A stretch of 64,000 nucleotides of DNA, taken from Cyanophora paradoxa. Taxonomy: Eukaryota > Glaucocystophyceae > Cyanophorales > Cyanophoraceae. Below, in pieces: positions 42,481-52,696 of the stretch. The notes beneath the pieces are model-generated. The model was given only the letters and a program-made list of their open reading frames with translations. It was not told the origin of the DNA and made no database searches. The position numbers were made by a program, and so were the translations under genes. How positions within the stretch are numbered: position 1 is the stretch's first letter; each line of letters begins with the position of its first letter. The stretch is from positions 62,001 to 126,000 of the forward strand of contig QPMI01000562.1 of the NCBI GenBank assembly GCA_004431415.1. Reading direction: 5' to 3'.

Positions 42481-45400
42481 GGCGTGAAGTCGCGCGAGGC
42501 CGTTACGGACCTCGGGGCCGCGGCGGAATCTAAAACCATCCCAGCCGGTGAGCACCGAAAGCGAGCCCACCACCGTCCTGCCCTGTGCAAGCAGGGTAGG
42601 CGGCGGAAGCGCGCCGCGCGGACGTGGGGGCCGCATAAGACCGCGGGAGCGGTCGCGGGGCCTCAGGGCCTGGAGCGCCCGTGGCACAGCACCGCGGGCG
42701 AGCCAGCGGTCAGCCCACCCTGCGCCAGCAGGCGAGGCGGCGGCGGTTTGGGGCCGCGCGAGGTCGTTGCGGACCTCGGGGCGGTGGTGGGGTCATGAGC
42801 TCCAGCAGGAGAGCGCTGCTGGGGAGCCAGAGGCCGGCCCGCCCTTCGCAAGCAGGTTATGCGGCGGCGGCGAGCTCAGTGGCGGCGCGGGAACGCGAGA
42901 GGTCGCTGCAGACTTCGGGCCGGGGGTGGAGCCTTGAGCTCCAGCCAGGAAGCGTCGCGGGCGAGCTAGAGGCCGGCCCGCCCTACGCAAGCTGGGGGAG
43001 CGATGGCAGCGGGCCGAGCGGTAGTGTGGGCCGCGCGAGGTCGCTTCAGACCTTGGGGAGGTGGTGGAGCCTCGAGCTCCAGCCGGGGAGCGCCGCGGGC
43101 ATGCCAGAGGCCGGCCCGCCTTGCGTACGCGGGTCAGGCGGCGGTGGCGAGCCGAGCTGTGGCATGGGGCCACGCGAGGTCGCCACGGACCTTGGGGCGG
43201 CGGCGGAGCTTTGAGCTCCAGTAGGAGGCGTTGCGGGCGAGCCAGCAGCCGGCCCGCCCTGCGCAAGCAGGTCAGGCGGCGGCGGCGAGCCGAGCGGCGG
43301 CGCGGGGCCCCGCGAGGTCGCAGTAGACCTCGGTGTAATGGTGGGGCCTGGAGTTTTAGCCAGGGGGCCTTGCGGGCGAGCCAGGGGCCGGCCCGCCCTG
43401 CGCAAGCAGGATAAGCGGCGGCGGTGGGTCGAGCGGCGGCGCGGGGCCGCGCGAGGCCGTGACGGACCTCGGGGTCGCGAAGGAGCCTTGAGCTCCAGCA
43501 GGGGGGCGACGCGGGCGAGCCAGAGGCTGGCCCGCCCTGCGCCAGCAGGCGAGGCGGCGGCGGAGAGCCGAGCGGCGGCGCGGGGCCGTGCGAGGTCGCT
43601 GCAGACCTCGGGGCGGTGGTGGAGGCTTGAGCTCCAGCAGGAGAGCGCTGCTGGCGAGCCAGCGACCGGCCTGCCCTTCGCGAGTAGGTCTGACGGCGGT
43701 AGTGGGTAGAGCGGCGGCGCGGGACCGCGCGGGGCCGCTACGGACCTTCGGGCGGAGGCGGAGCTTTTAGCTACCGCAGGAGGCGCTGCGCGCGGTCCAC
43801 CGGCCGGCCCGCCCTTGGGGCGGTGGCGGAGCTTCGAGCTCCAGCCAGGAAGCGTCCGACGGCCGCGGACGGGCTAAGGGCCGGCCCGCCCTGTGCCAGC
43901 CGGTCCGGCGGAAGCAGTGAGCCGGACGGTGGCGCCAGGCCGCGCGAGGTCGCTGAAGACCTCGGGGAGGTGGTGGAGCCTTGAGCTCCAGCAGGAGAGC
44001 GCGGTGGGCGGGCCCGCGGCCGGCCCGCCCTGCACCCGCAGGTCAGGCGGCGGCGGCAAGCCGGGTGGTGGCGTGGGGCCGTGCGAGGCCGTGAACGGAC
44101 CTCGGGGTGGAGGTGGAGCCTTGGGCTCCAGCCGGAGAGCGCGGCGGACGAGCCAGCGGCCGGCCCGCCCTGCGCAAGCCGGTCAGGCAGTGGCGGTACG
44201 CCGAGCTGCAGCGCGGGGCCGCGCGAGGCCGTGAACGGACCTCGGGGCGGAGGTGGGGCCCTGGGTTCTAGCTGGGGAGCGCTGCATGCGAGCCAGCGGC
44301 CGGCCCGCCCTGCGCAGGCAGGGTATGCGGCGGCGGCGAGTCGAGCGATAGCGCGGGGCCGCGCGAAGCCGTGACGGACCTCGGGGCGGAGGCGGAGCCC
44401 TGGGCTCCAGTCGGGGAGCGCTGCATGCGAGCCCGCGGCCGGCCCTGCGCAGGCAGGTTATGCGGCGGCGGCGGGTCGAGCGGTAGCGCGGGGCCGCGCG
44501 AGGCCTTGACAGGCCTCGGGTTGAAGGTGGAGCCCTGGGCTCCAGCCGGGGAGCGCTACATGCGAGCCAGCGGCCGGCCCGCCCTGCGCAAGCAGACTAT
44601 GCGGCAGCGGCCGGTCGAGCGGCAGCGCGGGGCCGCGCGAAGCCGTGACGGACCTCGGGGCGGCGGTGGAGCCTTGAGCTCCAGCCGGGGAGCGCTGCAT
44701 TGCGAGCCAACGGCCGGCCCGCCCTGCGCCAGCAGGTCAGGCAGTGGCGGTACGCCGAGCTGCAGCGCGGGGCCGCGCGAGGCCGTGAAGGGCCTCGGGG
44801 CAGCGGTGGAGCCCTGGGGTCCAGCCGGGGAGCGCTGCATGCGAGCCCACGGCCGGCCTGCCCTGCGCAAGCAGGTTATGCGGCGGCGGCGGGTCGAGCG
44901 GCAGCGCGGGGCTGCGCGAGGCCGTGACGGACCTCGGGGCGGAGGTGGCGCCCTGGACTCCAGCCGGGGAGCGCTGCATGCGAGCCAGCGGCCGGCCCGC
45001 CCTGCGCAAGCAGGTTCTGCGGCGGCGGCGGGTCGAGCAGCAGCGCGGGGCCGCTCGAGGCCGTGACTGACCTCGGGGCGGAGGTGGGGCCCTGGGCTCC
45101 AGCTGGGGAGCGCTGCATGCGAGCCAGCGGCCGGCCCGCCCTGCGCAGGCAGGGTATGCGGCGGCGGCGAGTCGAGCGGCAGCGTGGGGCCGCGCGAAGC
45201 CGTGACGGACCTCGGGGCGAAGGCGGAGTCCTGGGCTCCAGCCAGGGGGCGCTGCATGCGAGCCAGCGGCCTGCCCTGCGCAGGCAGGTTATGCGGCGGC
45301 GGCGGGTCGAGCGGCAGCGCGGGGCCGCGCGAGGCTTTGACAGGCCTCGGGGCGGAGGTGGCGCCCTGGGCTCGAGCCAGGGAGCGCTCCCTGCGAGCCA

Positions 45401-48055
45401 GCGGTCGGCCCGCCCCGCGCCAGCAGGTTATGCGGCGGCGGCGGGTCGAGCGGCGGCGCGGGGCCGCGCGAAGTTGTGACGGACCTCGGGGCGGAGGTGG
45501 AGCCCTGGGCTCCAGCCGGGGAGCGCTGCATGCGAGCCAGCGGCCGGCCCGCCCTGCGCAAGCAGGATAAGCGGCGGCGGCGGGTCGAGCGGCAGCGCGG
45601 GGCCGAGCGAAGCCGTGACGGACCTCGGGGTGGAGGTGGAGCCCTGGGCTCCAGCCGGGGAGCGCTGCTTGCGAGCAAGCGGCCGGCCCGCCCTGCGCAA
45701 GCAGGGTACGCGGCGGCGGCGGGTCGAGCGGCAGCGCGGGGCTGCGCGAGGCCGTGACGGACCTCGGGGCGGAGGTGGCGCCCTGGGCTCCAGCCGGGGA
45801 GCGCGGCATGCGAGCCAGCGGCCGGCCCGCCCTGCGCAAGCAGGTTCTGCGGCGGCGGCGGGTCGAGCGGCGGCGCGGGGCCGCGCGAGGCCGTGACGGA
45901 CCTCGGGGCGGAGGTGGAGCCCTGGGCTCCAGCCGGAGAGCGCCGCGGTCGAGCCAGCGGCCGGCCCGCCCTGCGCAAGCAGGTTATGCGGCGGCGGCGG
46001 GTCGAGCGGCAGCGCGGGGCCGCGCGAGGCCGTGACGGACCTCGGGGCGGGGGTGGATCCCTGGGCTCCAGCCGGGGCGCGCTGCCTGCGAGCCAGCGGC
46101 CGGCCCGCCCCGCGCCAGCAGGTCATGCGGCGGCGGCGGGTCGAGCGGCAGCGCGGGGCCGCGTGAGGCCGGGACGGACCTCGGGGCGGAGGTGGAGCCC
46201 TGGGCTCCAGCCGGGGGGCGCGGCAGGTGAGCCAGCGGCCGGCCCGCCCTGCGCGAGCAGGTTATGCGGTGGCGGCGGGTCGAGGTAGCGCGGGGCCACG
46301 TGAGGCCGTGACGGACCTCGGGGCGGAGATGGAGCCCTGGGCTCCAGCCGGGGAGCGCGGCAGGTGAGCCAGCGGTCGGCCCGCCCTGCGCCAGCAGGTT
46401 ATGCGGCGGTCGTGGGCGGCGGGCGAGTGGCGGCGCGGGGCCGCGCGAGGCCGCTGCAGACCTCGGGGAGGCGGTGAAGCCTTGAGCTCCAGCAGGGGAA
46501 TGTGGCGGGTGCTTCAGCGGCCGGCCCGCCCTGCGCCAGTGATTCACTGAGTCAGGCGGCTGTGGCGAGCTTATCGGCAGCGTCGGGCCGCGCGAGGCCG
46601 TGACGGACCTCGGGGTGGAGGTGGAGCCCTGGGCTCCAGCCGGGGAGTGCCGCAGGTGAGGAAGCGGCCGGCCCGCCCTCGGGGCGGAGGTGGAGCCCTG
46701 GGCTCGAGCCGGGGAGTGCTGCCTGCGAGCCAGCGGCCGGCCCGCCCCGCGCCAGCAGGTTATGCGGCGGCGACGGGTCGAGCGGCAGCGCGGGGCCGCG
46801 CGAGGCCTTGACAGGCCTCGGGTTGAAGGTGGAGCCCTGGGCTCCAGCCGGGGAGCGCTGCATGCGAGCCAGCGGCCGGCCCGCCCTGCGCAAGCAGGTT
46901 CTGCGGCGGCGGCGGGTCGAGCGGCGGCGCGGGGCCGCGCGAGGCCGTGACGGCCTCGGGGTGGAGGTGGAGCCTTGGGCTCCAGCCGGGGAGCGCTGCA
47001 TGCGAGCCAGCGGCCGGCCCGCCCTGCGCAAGCAGGTTCTGCGGCGGCGGCGGGTCGAGCGGCAGCGCGGGCTGCGCGAGGCCGTGACGGACCTCGGGGC
47101 GGAGGTGGCGCCCTGGGCTCCAGCCGGGGAGCGCTGCATGCGAGCCAGCGGCCGGCCCGCCCTGCGCAAGCAGGTTCTGCGGCGGCGGCGGGTCGAGCGG
47201 CAGCGCGGGGCTGCGCGAGGCCGTGACGGACCTCGGGCGGAGGTGGCGCCCTGGGCTCCAGCCGGGGAGCGCTGCATGCGAGCCAGCGGCCGGCCCGCCC
47301 TGCGCAAGCAGGTTCTGCGGCGGCGGCGGGTCGAGCGGCGGCGCGGGGCCGCGCGAGGCCGTGACGGCCTGGGGGTGGAGGTGGAGCCCTGGGCTCCAGC
47401 CGGGGACCGCGGTATGCGAGCCAGCGGCCGGCCTGCCCTGCGCAAGCAGGTCATGCGGCGGCGGCGGGTCGAGCGGCGGTGCGGGGCCGCGCGAGGCCGT
47501 GACGGACCTCGGGGCGGAGGTGGCGCCCTGGACTCCAGCCGGAGAGCGCTGCCTGCGAACCAGCGGCCGGCCCGCCCTGCGCCAGCAGGTCAGGCGGAGG
47601 CGGCGAGCCGAGCGGCGTTGCCGGGCCGCGCGAGGTCGCTGCAGACCTCGGGGCGGAGGTGGAGCCTTGGGCTCCAGCCGGGGAGCGCAGCATGCGAGCC
47701 AGCGGCCGGCCTGCCCTGCGCAAGCAGGTTATGCGGCGGCGGCGGGTAAAGCGGCGGCGCGGGCCGCGCGAGGTCGCTACGGACCTCGGGGCGGAGGTGG
47801 AGCCCAAGGGGCTCCAGCCGGAGGGCGCTGCAGGCGAGCCCGCGGCCGGCCTGCCCTGCGCAAGCAGGTCAGGCGGCGGTGGCGGTCGAGCGGCGGCGCG
47901 GGGCCGCGCGAGGTCGCTTTCGGGCCTCGGGGCGGAGCCGTGGAGGTGGAGCCCAGGCTCCCGCCGGAGAGCGCTGCGGTCGAGCCAGCGGCCGGCCCGT
48001 CCTGCGCAAGCAGAGTATGCGGCGGCGGCGGGTCGAGCGGCGGCGTGGGGCGCGC
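42480..48055. repeat. 139-bp satellite array, about 40 copies
   Basis: The unit contains GAGCCAGCGGCCGGCCCGCC, CTGCGCAAGCAGGTTATGCG, GGGCCGCGCGAGGCCGTGAC, GGACCTCGGGGCGGAGGTGG and GGGCTCCAGCCGGGGAGCGC. Starts of the same word at 45476, 45615, 45754 and 45893 give the 139-bp period. Copies in 42480-44100 are more diverged than those in 44500-47500. The period is not a multiple of three and the unit has few stops, so overlapping Arg/Ala/Gly-rich frames stay open on both strands. They are not genes. Confidence 0.9.
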
Positions 48056-48838
48056 GACGGCGCGGCGCGGATGCGCGGAAGGTCGCCAGCGGGCCGACTC
48101 GCAGCGAGATCTGGAGCGCCAGCGAGGGCTGTAGTCCGCAGCGCCACGCGCCAGCGACAGCACTGCGGCAGCGGAAGCGCCAGCCTGGCAGTTGCAGCTG
48201 CAGCTCAGCGGCTGCGGTGTCGGGCGCCGCGGCGGAGGCTGAGGCCGGGCTGACTCGCACGCGCTCGGGAGCTGCAGTACTACTAGTAGTACTGGGGACT
48301 AGCTTACGTGCAGCCGGGCATGGCATGCGGCGATGCGCCGCGGCGCTGCTGATGCGCGCTGCGGGCCTAGCGATAGGCCTGCGGCAGCGGATTCTGAGCG
48401 CGGAAGCGCCCGGAAGCACCAGCCAGGTAGCTACCGCCGCAGCCTACCGGTAGCGACTACTAGCGAGCCTCGGAGACCGCGCGCCGGGCCGCCGGCGCGG
48501 CGCGCGCGCGCGCGCGGCCGCGGCCGCCGGCGCCGCGGGCCCGCGGCCGCGGGTTCGCGCGGAATCGCGCCCTCGCGGGTCCGCCGGTCCGGCCGGGACG
48601 TTTGTTGTTTTTTGTTTTTGTTTTGTTTTTAGGTCGAGTCAACCATTGAATTGACTAAAATCGACCACAGACAAACAAAAAACAAAAACACTCTGCGATC
48701 GCGATCGATCGCGAGGCTGCATGCGCAGCGGGCACTCCGACGGAGTGCGGCCGCGGGGCCTGTAGAGCGACGCGCCAGCGGTCCCCGACTCCCCGGAACT
48801 AGATCCGAGGACGGGGCCCGCAGCGGCGAGCGCCAGCG
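48056..48838. other. linker between two satellite arrays, with an A/T-rich inverted repeat
   Basis: GC-rich mixed sequence, including a CGCGCGCGCG run near 48500. At about 48600-48695 T-rich DNA (GTTTTTTGTTTTTGTTTTG) is followed by GTCAA...TTGAC and A-rich DNA (CAAACAAAAAACAAAAACA). This can fold into a hairpin around about 48650. No gene is seen. Confidence 0.5.
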
Positions 48839-50600
48839 GGCCATCTCGCAGCGGTTCCGCCAGCGAGGCCGTACTCCGGGGTGGAGCTCGCCGGCCGCGG
48901 GCGCGGCCGGGGGCCTGCGGGGCAGGCCGGGGCCGCGGCGCGCCGCGCCAGCGGTCCCCGGAACTCCGAGGACGGGGCCCGCAGCGCGACGCGCCAGCGG
49001 GCCATCTCGCAGCGGTTCCGCCAGCGAGGCCGTACTCCGGGGTGGAGCTCGCCGGCCGCGGGCGCGGCCGGGGCCTGCGGGCAGGCCGGGACCGCGGCGC
49101 GCCGCGCCAGCGGTCCCCGGAACTCCGAGCACGGGGCCCGCAGCGCGACGCGCCAGCGGGCCATCTCGCAGCGGTTCCGCCAGCGAGGCCGTACTCCGGG
49201 GAGGAGCTCGCCGGCCGCGGGCGCGGCCGGGCCTGCGGGGCAGGCCGGGACCGCGGCGCGCCGCGCCAGCGGTCCCCGGAGCTCCGAGCACGGGGCCCGC
49301 AGCGCGACGCGCCAGCGGGCCATCTCGCAGCGGTTCCGCCAGCGAGGCCGTACTCCGGGGTGGAGCTCGCCGGCCGCGGGCGCGGCCGGGGCCTGCGGGC
49401 AGGCCGGGACCGCGGCGCGCCGCGCCAGCGGTCCCCGGAACTCCGAGCACGGGGCCCGCAGCGCGACGCGCCAGCGGGCCATCTCGCAGCGGTTCCGCCA
49501 GCGAGGCCGTACTCCGGGGTGGAGCTCGCCGGCCGCGGGCGCGGCCGGGGCCTGCGGGGCAGGCCGGGACCGCGGCGCGCCGCGCCAGCGGTCCCCGGAA
49601 CTCCGAGCACGGGGCCCGCAGCGCGACGCGCCAGCGGGCCATCTCGCAGCGGTTCCGCCAGCGAGGCCGTACTCCGGGGAGGAGCTCGCCGGCCGCGGGC
49701 GCGGCCGGGGCCTGCGGGGCAGGGCGGGACCGCGGCGCGCCGCGCCAGCGGTCCCCGGAGCTCCGAGCACGGGGCCCGCAGCGCGACGCGCCAGCGGGCC
49801 ATCTCGCAGCGGTTCCGCCAGCGAGGCCGTACTCCGGGGTGGAGCTCGCCGGCCGTGGGCGCGGCCGGGGCCTGCGGGGCAGGCCGGGACCGCGGCGCGC
49901 CGCGCCAGCGGTCCCCGGAACTCCGAGCACGGGCCCGCAGCGCGACGCGCCAGCGGGCCATCTCGCAGCGGTTCCGCCAGCGAGGCCGTACTCCGGGGTG
50001 GAGCTCGCCGGCCGCGGGCGCGGCCGGGGGCCTGCGGGGCAGGCCGGGGCCGCGGCGCGCCGCGCCAGCGGTCCCCGGAACTCCGAGGACGGGGCCCGCA
50101 GCGCGACGCGCTAGCGGGCCATCTCGCAGCGGTTCCGCCAGCGAGGCCGTACTCCGGGGTGGAGCTCGCCGGCCGCGGGCGCGGCCGGGGCCTGCGGGGC
50201 AGGCCGGGACCGCGGCGCGCCGCGCCAGCGGTCCCCGGAACTCCGAGCACGGGGCCCGCAGCGCGACGCGCCAGCGGGCCATCTCGCAGCGGTTCCGCCA
50301 GCGAGGCCGTACTCCGGGGTGGAGCTCGCCGGCCGCGGGCGCGGCCGGGGCCTGCGGGGCAGGCCGGGACCGCGGCGCGCCGCGCCAGCGGTCCCCGGAA
50401 CTCCGAGGACGGGGCCCGCAGCGCGACGCGCCAGCGGGCCATCTCGCAGCGGTTCCGCCAGCGAGGCCGTACTCCGGGGGGAGCTCGCCGGCCGCGGCGC
50501 GGCCGGGGCCTGCGGGGCAGGCCGGGACCGCGGCGCGCCGCGCCAGCGGTCCCCGGAACTCCGAGGACGGGGCCCGCAGCGAGGCGCCAGCGGGCCGACT
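48839..50600. repeat. 160-bp satellite array, 11 copies
   Basis: CCATCTCGCAGCGGTTCCGC recurs every 160 bp from 48841 (about 49001, 49161, 49320, 49480, 49640, 49800, 49960, 50120, 50280, 50440). Copies are nearly identical; differences are mainly in G/C run length. Its complement is homologous to parts of the 330-bp repeats in element 1 (CGCTGCGGGCCCCGTGC followed by GGAGTTCCGGGG). Long open frames (up to 678 codons) are artefacts. Confidence 0.92.
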
Positions 50601-50818
50601 CGCAGCGAGGCGCCAGCGAGAACCGTACTCCGTCGCCACCCGAGCCGCGCGGGCGGCCGGGCACCGTCCGTCGGTGGATCACGCGTAAGGCACGATCCAA
50701 GCCCCGACGGTGCGGTGGGCCTGCAGCGCGAGCGCCAGCAGGCCGGGGCGTTCCTGCGCGAGCTCCGCCGGCGTGGCGCGGCGGCGGCGTCCGGTTCGAG
50801 CGCCGAGGAGCTCCCGGA

Positions 50819-51133
50819 TCATGCGCGCAGGGAATGGTCAGGGATCCGGAGGAATCGCGCGGCGGGTCTCAATACACGCTTATAGAGTGTATAGGCAAGC
50901 CGGCGGCCGCGGACTGACGGTGGGCCCCCGGGATAGCCAGCGCGCGCTGGATGCGAGCGTGGCGGGCGGGCCCGGACGTGAATCCACGTACCGGCACGGC
51001 AGTAAGGCACCAGATTCAAGCGTGAATCGGGGCCCGGGGCCGATTCCGGGAGGATCGCTGGGAACAGGGTTTGCTCCGGCCAGCCAACGAGGCAGAACTG
51101 CTTCACAGTTGCTGCCGCGGGATCACGCTCCAC
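50819..51133 (-). CDS. small conserved 5' ORF of the retrotransposon family (open copy, 104 codons)
   Basis: Minus-strand ORF starting MERDPAAATVKQFCLVGWPE, with LFPAILPESAPGPDSRLNLV, PYCRAGTWIHVRARPPR and ending YTLYKRVLRPAARFLR. It is the open counterpart of the broken copy at 24705-25035, and both lie just inside an A1 repeat. No known domain is recognised. It may be a remnant rather than an expressed gene. Confidence 0.45.
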   Translation of the reverse strand: MERDPAAATVKQFCLVGWPEQTLFPAILPESAPGPDSRLNLVPYCRAGTWIHVRARPPRSHPARAGYPGGPPSVRGRRLAYTLYKRVLRPAARFLRIPDHSLRA

Positions 51134-51251
51134 TGCAGCTAGCCATGGTGCTGCAGAGTTGGGTCGGCTCCGTGCAATAGGAGGGACGGCCGAGATGTGC
51201 GGCCGCCGGTCCGACAGGGCTGTTTAGGAGTGATTGCTGTGCTGGCTGTGG

Positions 51252-51566
51252 CGATTTCGCTTCGCCGCTGGTCGCTTCGTGGCCTGGAGCGGCCGCGAGC
51301 GAAGCAGGGCGTGAAGGGAAACCCCGAATCAGCGTACCCCCCGGAGCTCGGCGGCTTCAAGCCCGCCGGCTCGGCCCAACGGCTAGCTCAGCTAGTCCCT
51401 TGCGGGGCGCTCGCTGCCGCCTGCTGCTCATCCCGTGCTCGCCTCGCGCCGCTCTGCGGCTAGCGAGTCGCTCAGCTCTTTCGTGCCTGGCGTTCGGCTA
51501 CGGTCTTCTTTACTCGCATTCAGTCGGCGCAAAACTCGATTTACGCATTGAGAGCGCAAATCCCGA
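51252..51566 (-). repeat. A1 terminal repeat of element 2 (315 bp)
   Basis: Inverted copy of 24357-24671. The junction with the body (CCACAGCCAGCAC on the minus strand) matches that of element 1. Host sequence resumes at 51567. Confidence 0.92.
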
Positions 51567-52199
51567 GCACCGCGATGACGGGAATGGCACTCGGCGCTGC
51601 AGCACTCAGCGCAGTCTCGGCGATCGTGCCGCCCGTGCCATCGCGAGGTCGCCGTGGATCAGTGTATGCCTCGGGAATCCCGCCTCGCAGAAGATCGAGT
51701 GTGAGTCCCGAAGCCGCCCGGACGGCGGCCGCGGCAGAGAGCCGGGCGAGGAAGTTCAGTACCGCATCCGTCGGGGCAGAATCGCCGACGAGCGAACGAC
51801 GCGACAAGCGCCGCTCCAGCGTCCACTCGACGAGCTCCAATGCGGGCCGCACGCACAGCTATAGCCCCGTCAGGCGCCGCGGGTCGCTTGCGTACGCTTC
51901 CGGCGTCCCGCCGGGAGGGAGGCGTCCATCGGAAACGCCCTCCAAACACGGCGCATCCGAGCCTCTCTCCGCCAGCGACATCTACCTCCATCTCGCGCAG
52001 CAGCGGAGGCGCTGCAGCGTTGACCCCGCTTCGTTCGATCACGCTGCGGCGGCGGCTGCCGCGACTGCCGCCGTCGCGGCGGAGCGCGCCCTGCAGCTCG
52101 CCAGGCCGAGCGTTGACAAGACGTCCACGTCTAGTCACCCAGGTCATCATCACAGTGCTCGGCGCATCGCCCATTCTGAACGCCACTACATCCCATCGT
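51567..52199 (+). CDS. WD40-PKD host gene, exon block 3 (hydrophobic segment and R-R-x-S tail)
   Basis: In frame with block 2, the reading continues TAMTGMALGAAALSAVSAIV, a possible membrane segment, then PPVPSRGRR. A basic tail follows with repeated kinase-site-like motifs: RRGSVYASGIPP, RRRSSVSPE, RRSSVHS, RRRGSLAYASGVPP, RRPSETPS, RRRCSVDP. The module RRGS-(V/L)-x-YASG-(I/V)-PP occurs twice. R-R-x-S is the consensus of PKA-type kinases. The frame closes only because the viral insertion at 52200 creates a TAG; with the insertion removed, coding continues at 63667. Confidence 0.7.
52195..52199. repeat. target-site duplication of the virus-like element (ATCGT), left copy
   Basis: ATCGT at 52195-52199 is repeated at 63662-63666, directly outside the two inverted terminal repeats. 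A 5-6-bp duplication is typical of rve-type integrases of polintons and virophages. Confidence 0.9.
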
Positions 52200-52603
52200 A
52201 GCTCAGCACTGCGCCGTGTCTCCAAAAAAATACCCGCGAAAAAATCAAAAACAAATCAGAAAACAAACCATTCCCAGTAACCCAATCTTGAATATCAGTA
52301 AATCTCAGTAAGCCTCAGTAACAAAAATTGAATTAATCGAAGTTATATCATAATCTCGATTAATTATATCTTATCGAAGTTATATCTTTTTTATGCGCCG
52401 TGTCTCCAAAACAATTCCCAAGAAAAACAAACCATTCACAGTAACCCAATTCCAAATCTCACTAAATCTCAGTAAGCCTCAGTAACAAAAATCGAATTAA
52501 TCGAAGTTATATCTTAAATCTTATTTATCGAAGTTATATCATAATCTCGATTAATTATATTTAATCGAAGTTATTTCCTTTTTATCCGCCGTGTCTCCCA
52601 TGA
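52200..52603 (+). repeat. left terminal inverted repeat (404 bp)
   Basis: Matches the complement of 63258-63661 with a few substitutions. Internally it has about two copies of a 185-190-bp direct repeat, each opening with GCCGTGTCTCC (about 52213, 52397, 52589) and containing CTCAGTAAGCCTCAGTAA and TTAATCGAAGTTATATC. Confidence 0.95.
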
Positions 52604-52696
52604 TTTAGCGTTTCGTTAAACCACTTCTCAGATTGTATCTTCTCCTTACAACATTACTTCGATTGGGTTTTATGCCTTCCTTTGCTACCAATCGAT

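Larger units (their letters stand above)
39989..51566 (-). mobile_element. non-autonomous, inverted relative of the tyrosine-recombinase retrotransposon, 11.6 kb
   Basis: Read on the minus strand this element has the same plan as element 1: A1 (51566-51252), body, B1 (42066-41519), A2 (41518-41204), C (41203-40546), B2 (40545-39989). The ends are TCGGGATTTGCG and GGCGTAAA, with no target duplication. The body carries a 5' ORF copy (50819-51133), a 160-bp satellite homologous to the repeats in element 1, and a 5.6-kb 139-bp satellite. No RT, RNase H or recombinase is found, so movement would need enzymes from a relative such as element 1. It lies in a coding exon of the host gene: GAAM before it and TAMTGMALGAAAL after it join in frame. 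Confidence 0.85.

Noticed and set aside
42480-48450. Many open frames of 80 to 430 codons, including repeated MTDLGAEV-type starts
   Set aside because: These are products of the 139-bp satellite; the same words recur every 139 bp on both strands.
48651-50917. Open frames of 433 to 678 codons on both strands
   Set aside because: They run through the 160-bp satellite, the frame rotates each copy, and no domain or codon signal is seen.
52195-52201. TAG at 52199-52201 as the natural end of the host protein
   Set aside because: The stop is made by the first two bases of the viral TIR; the frame continues past the virus with the same motif series.
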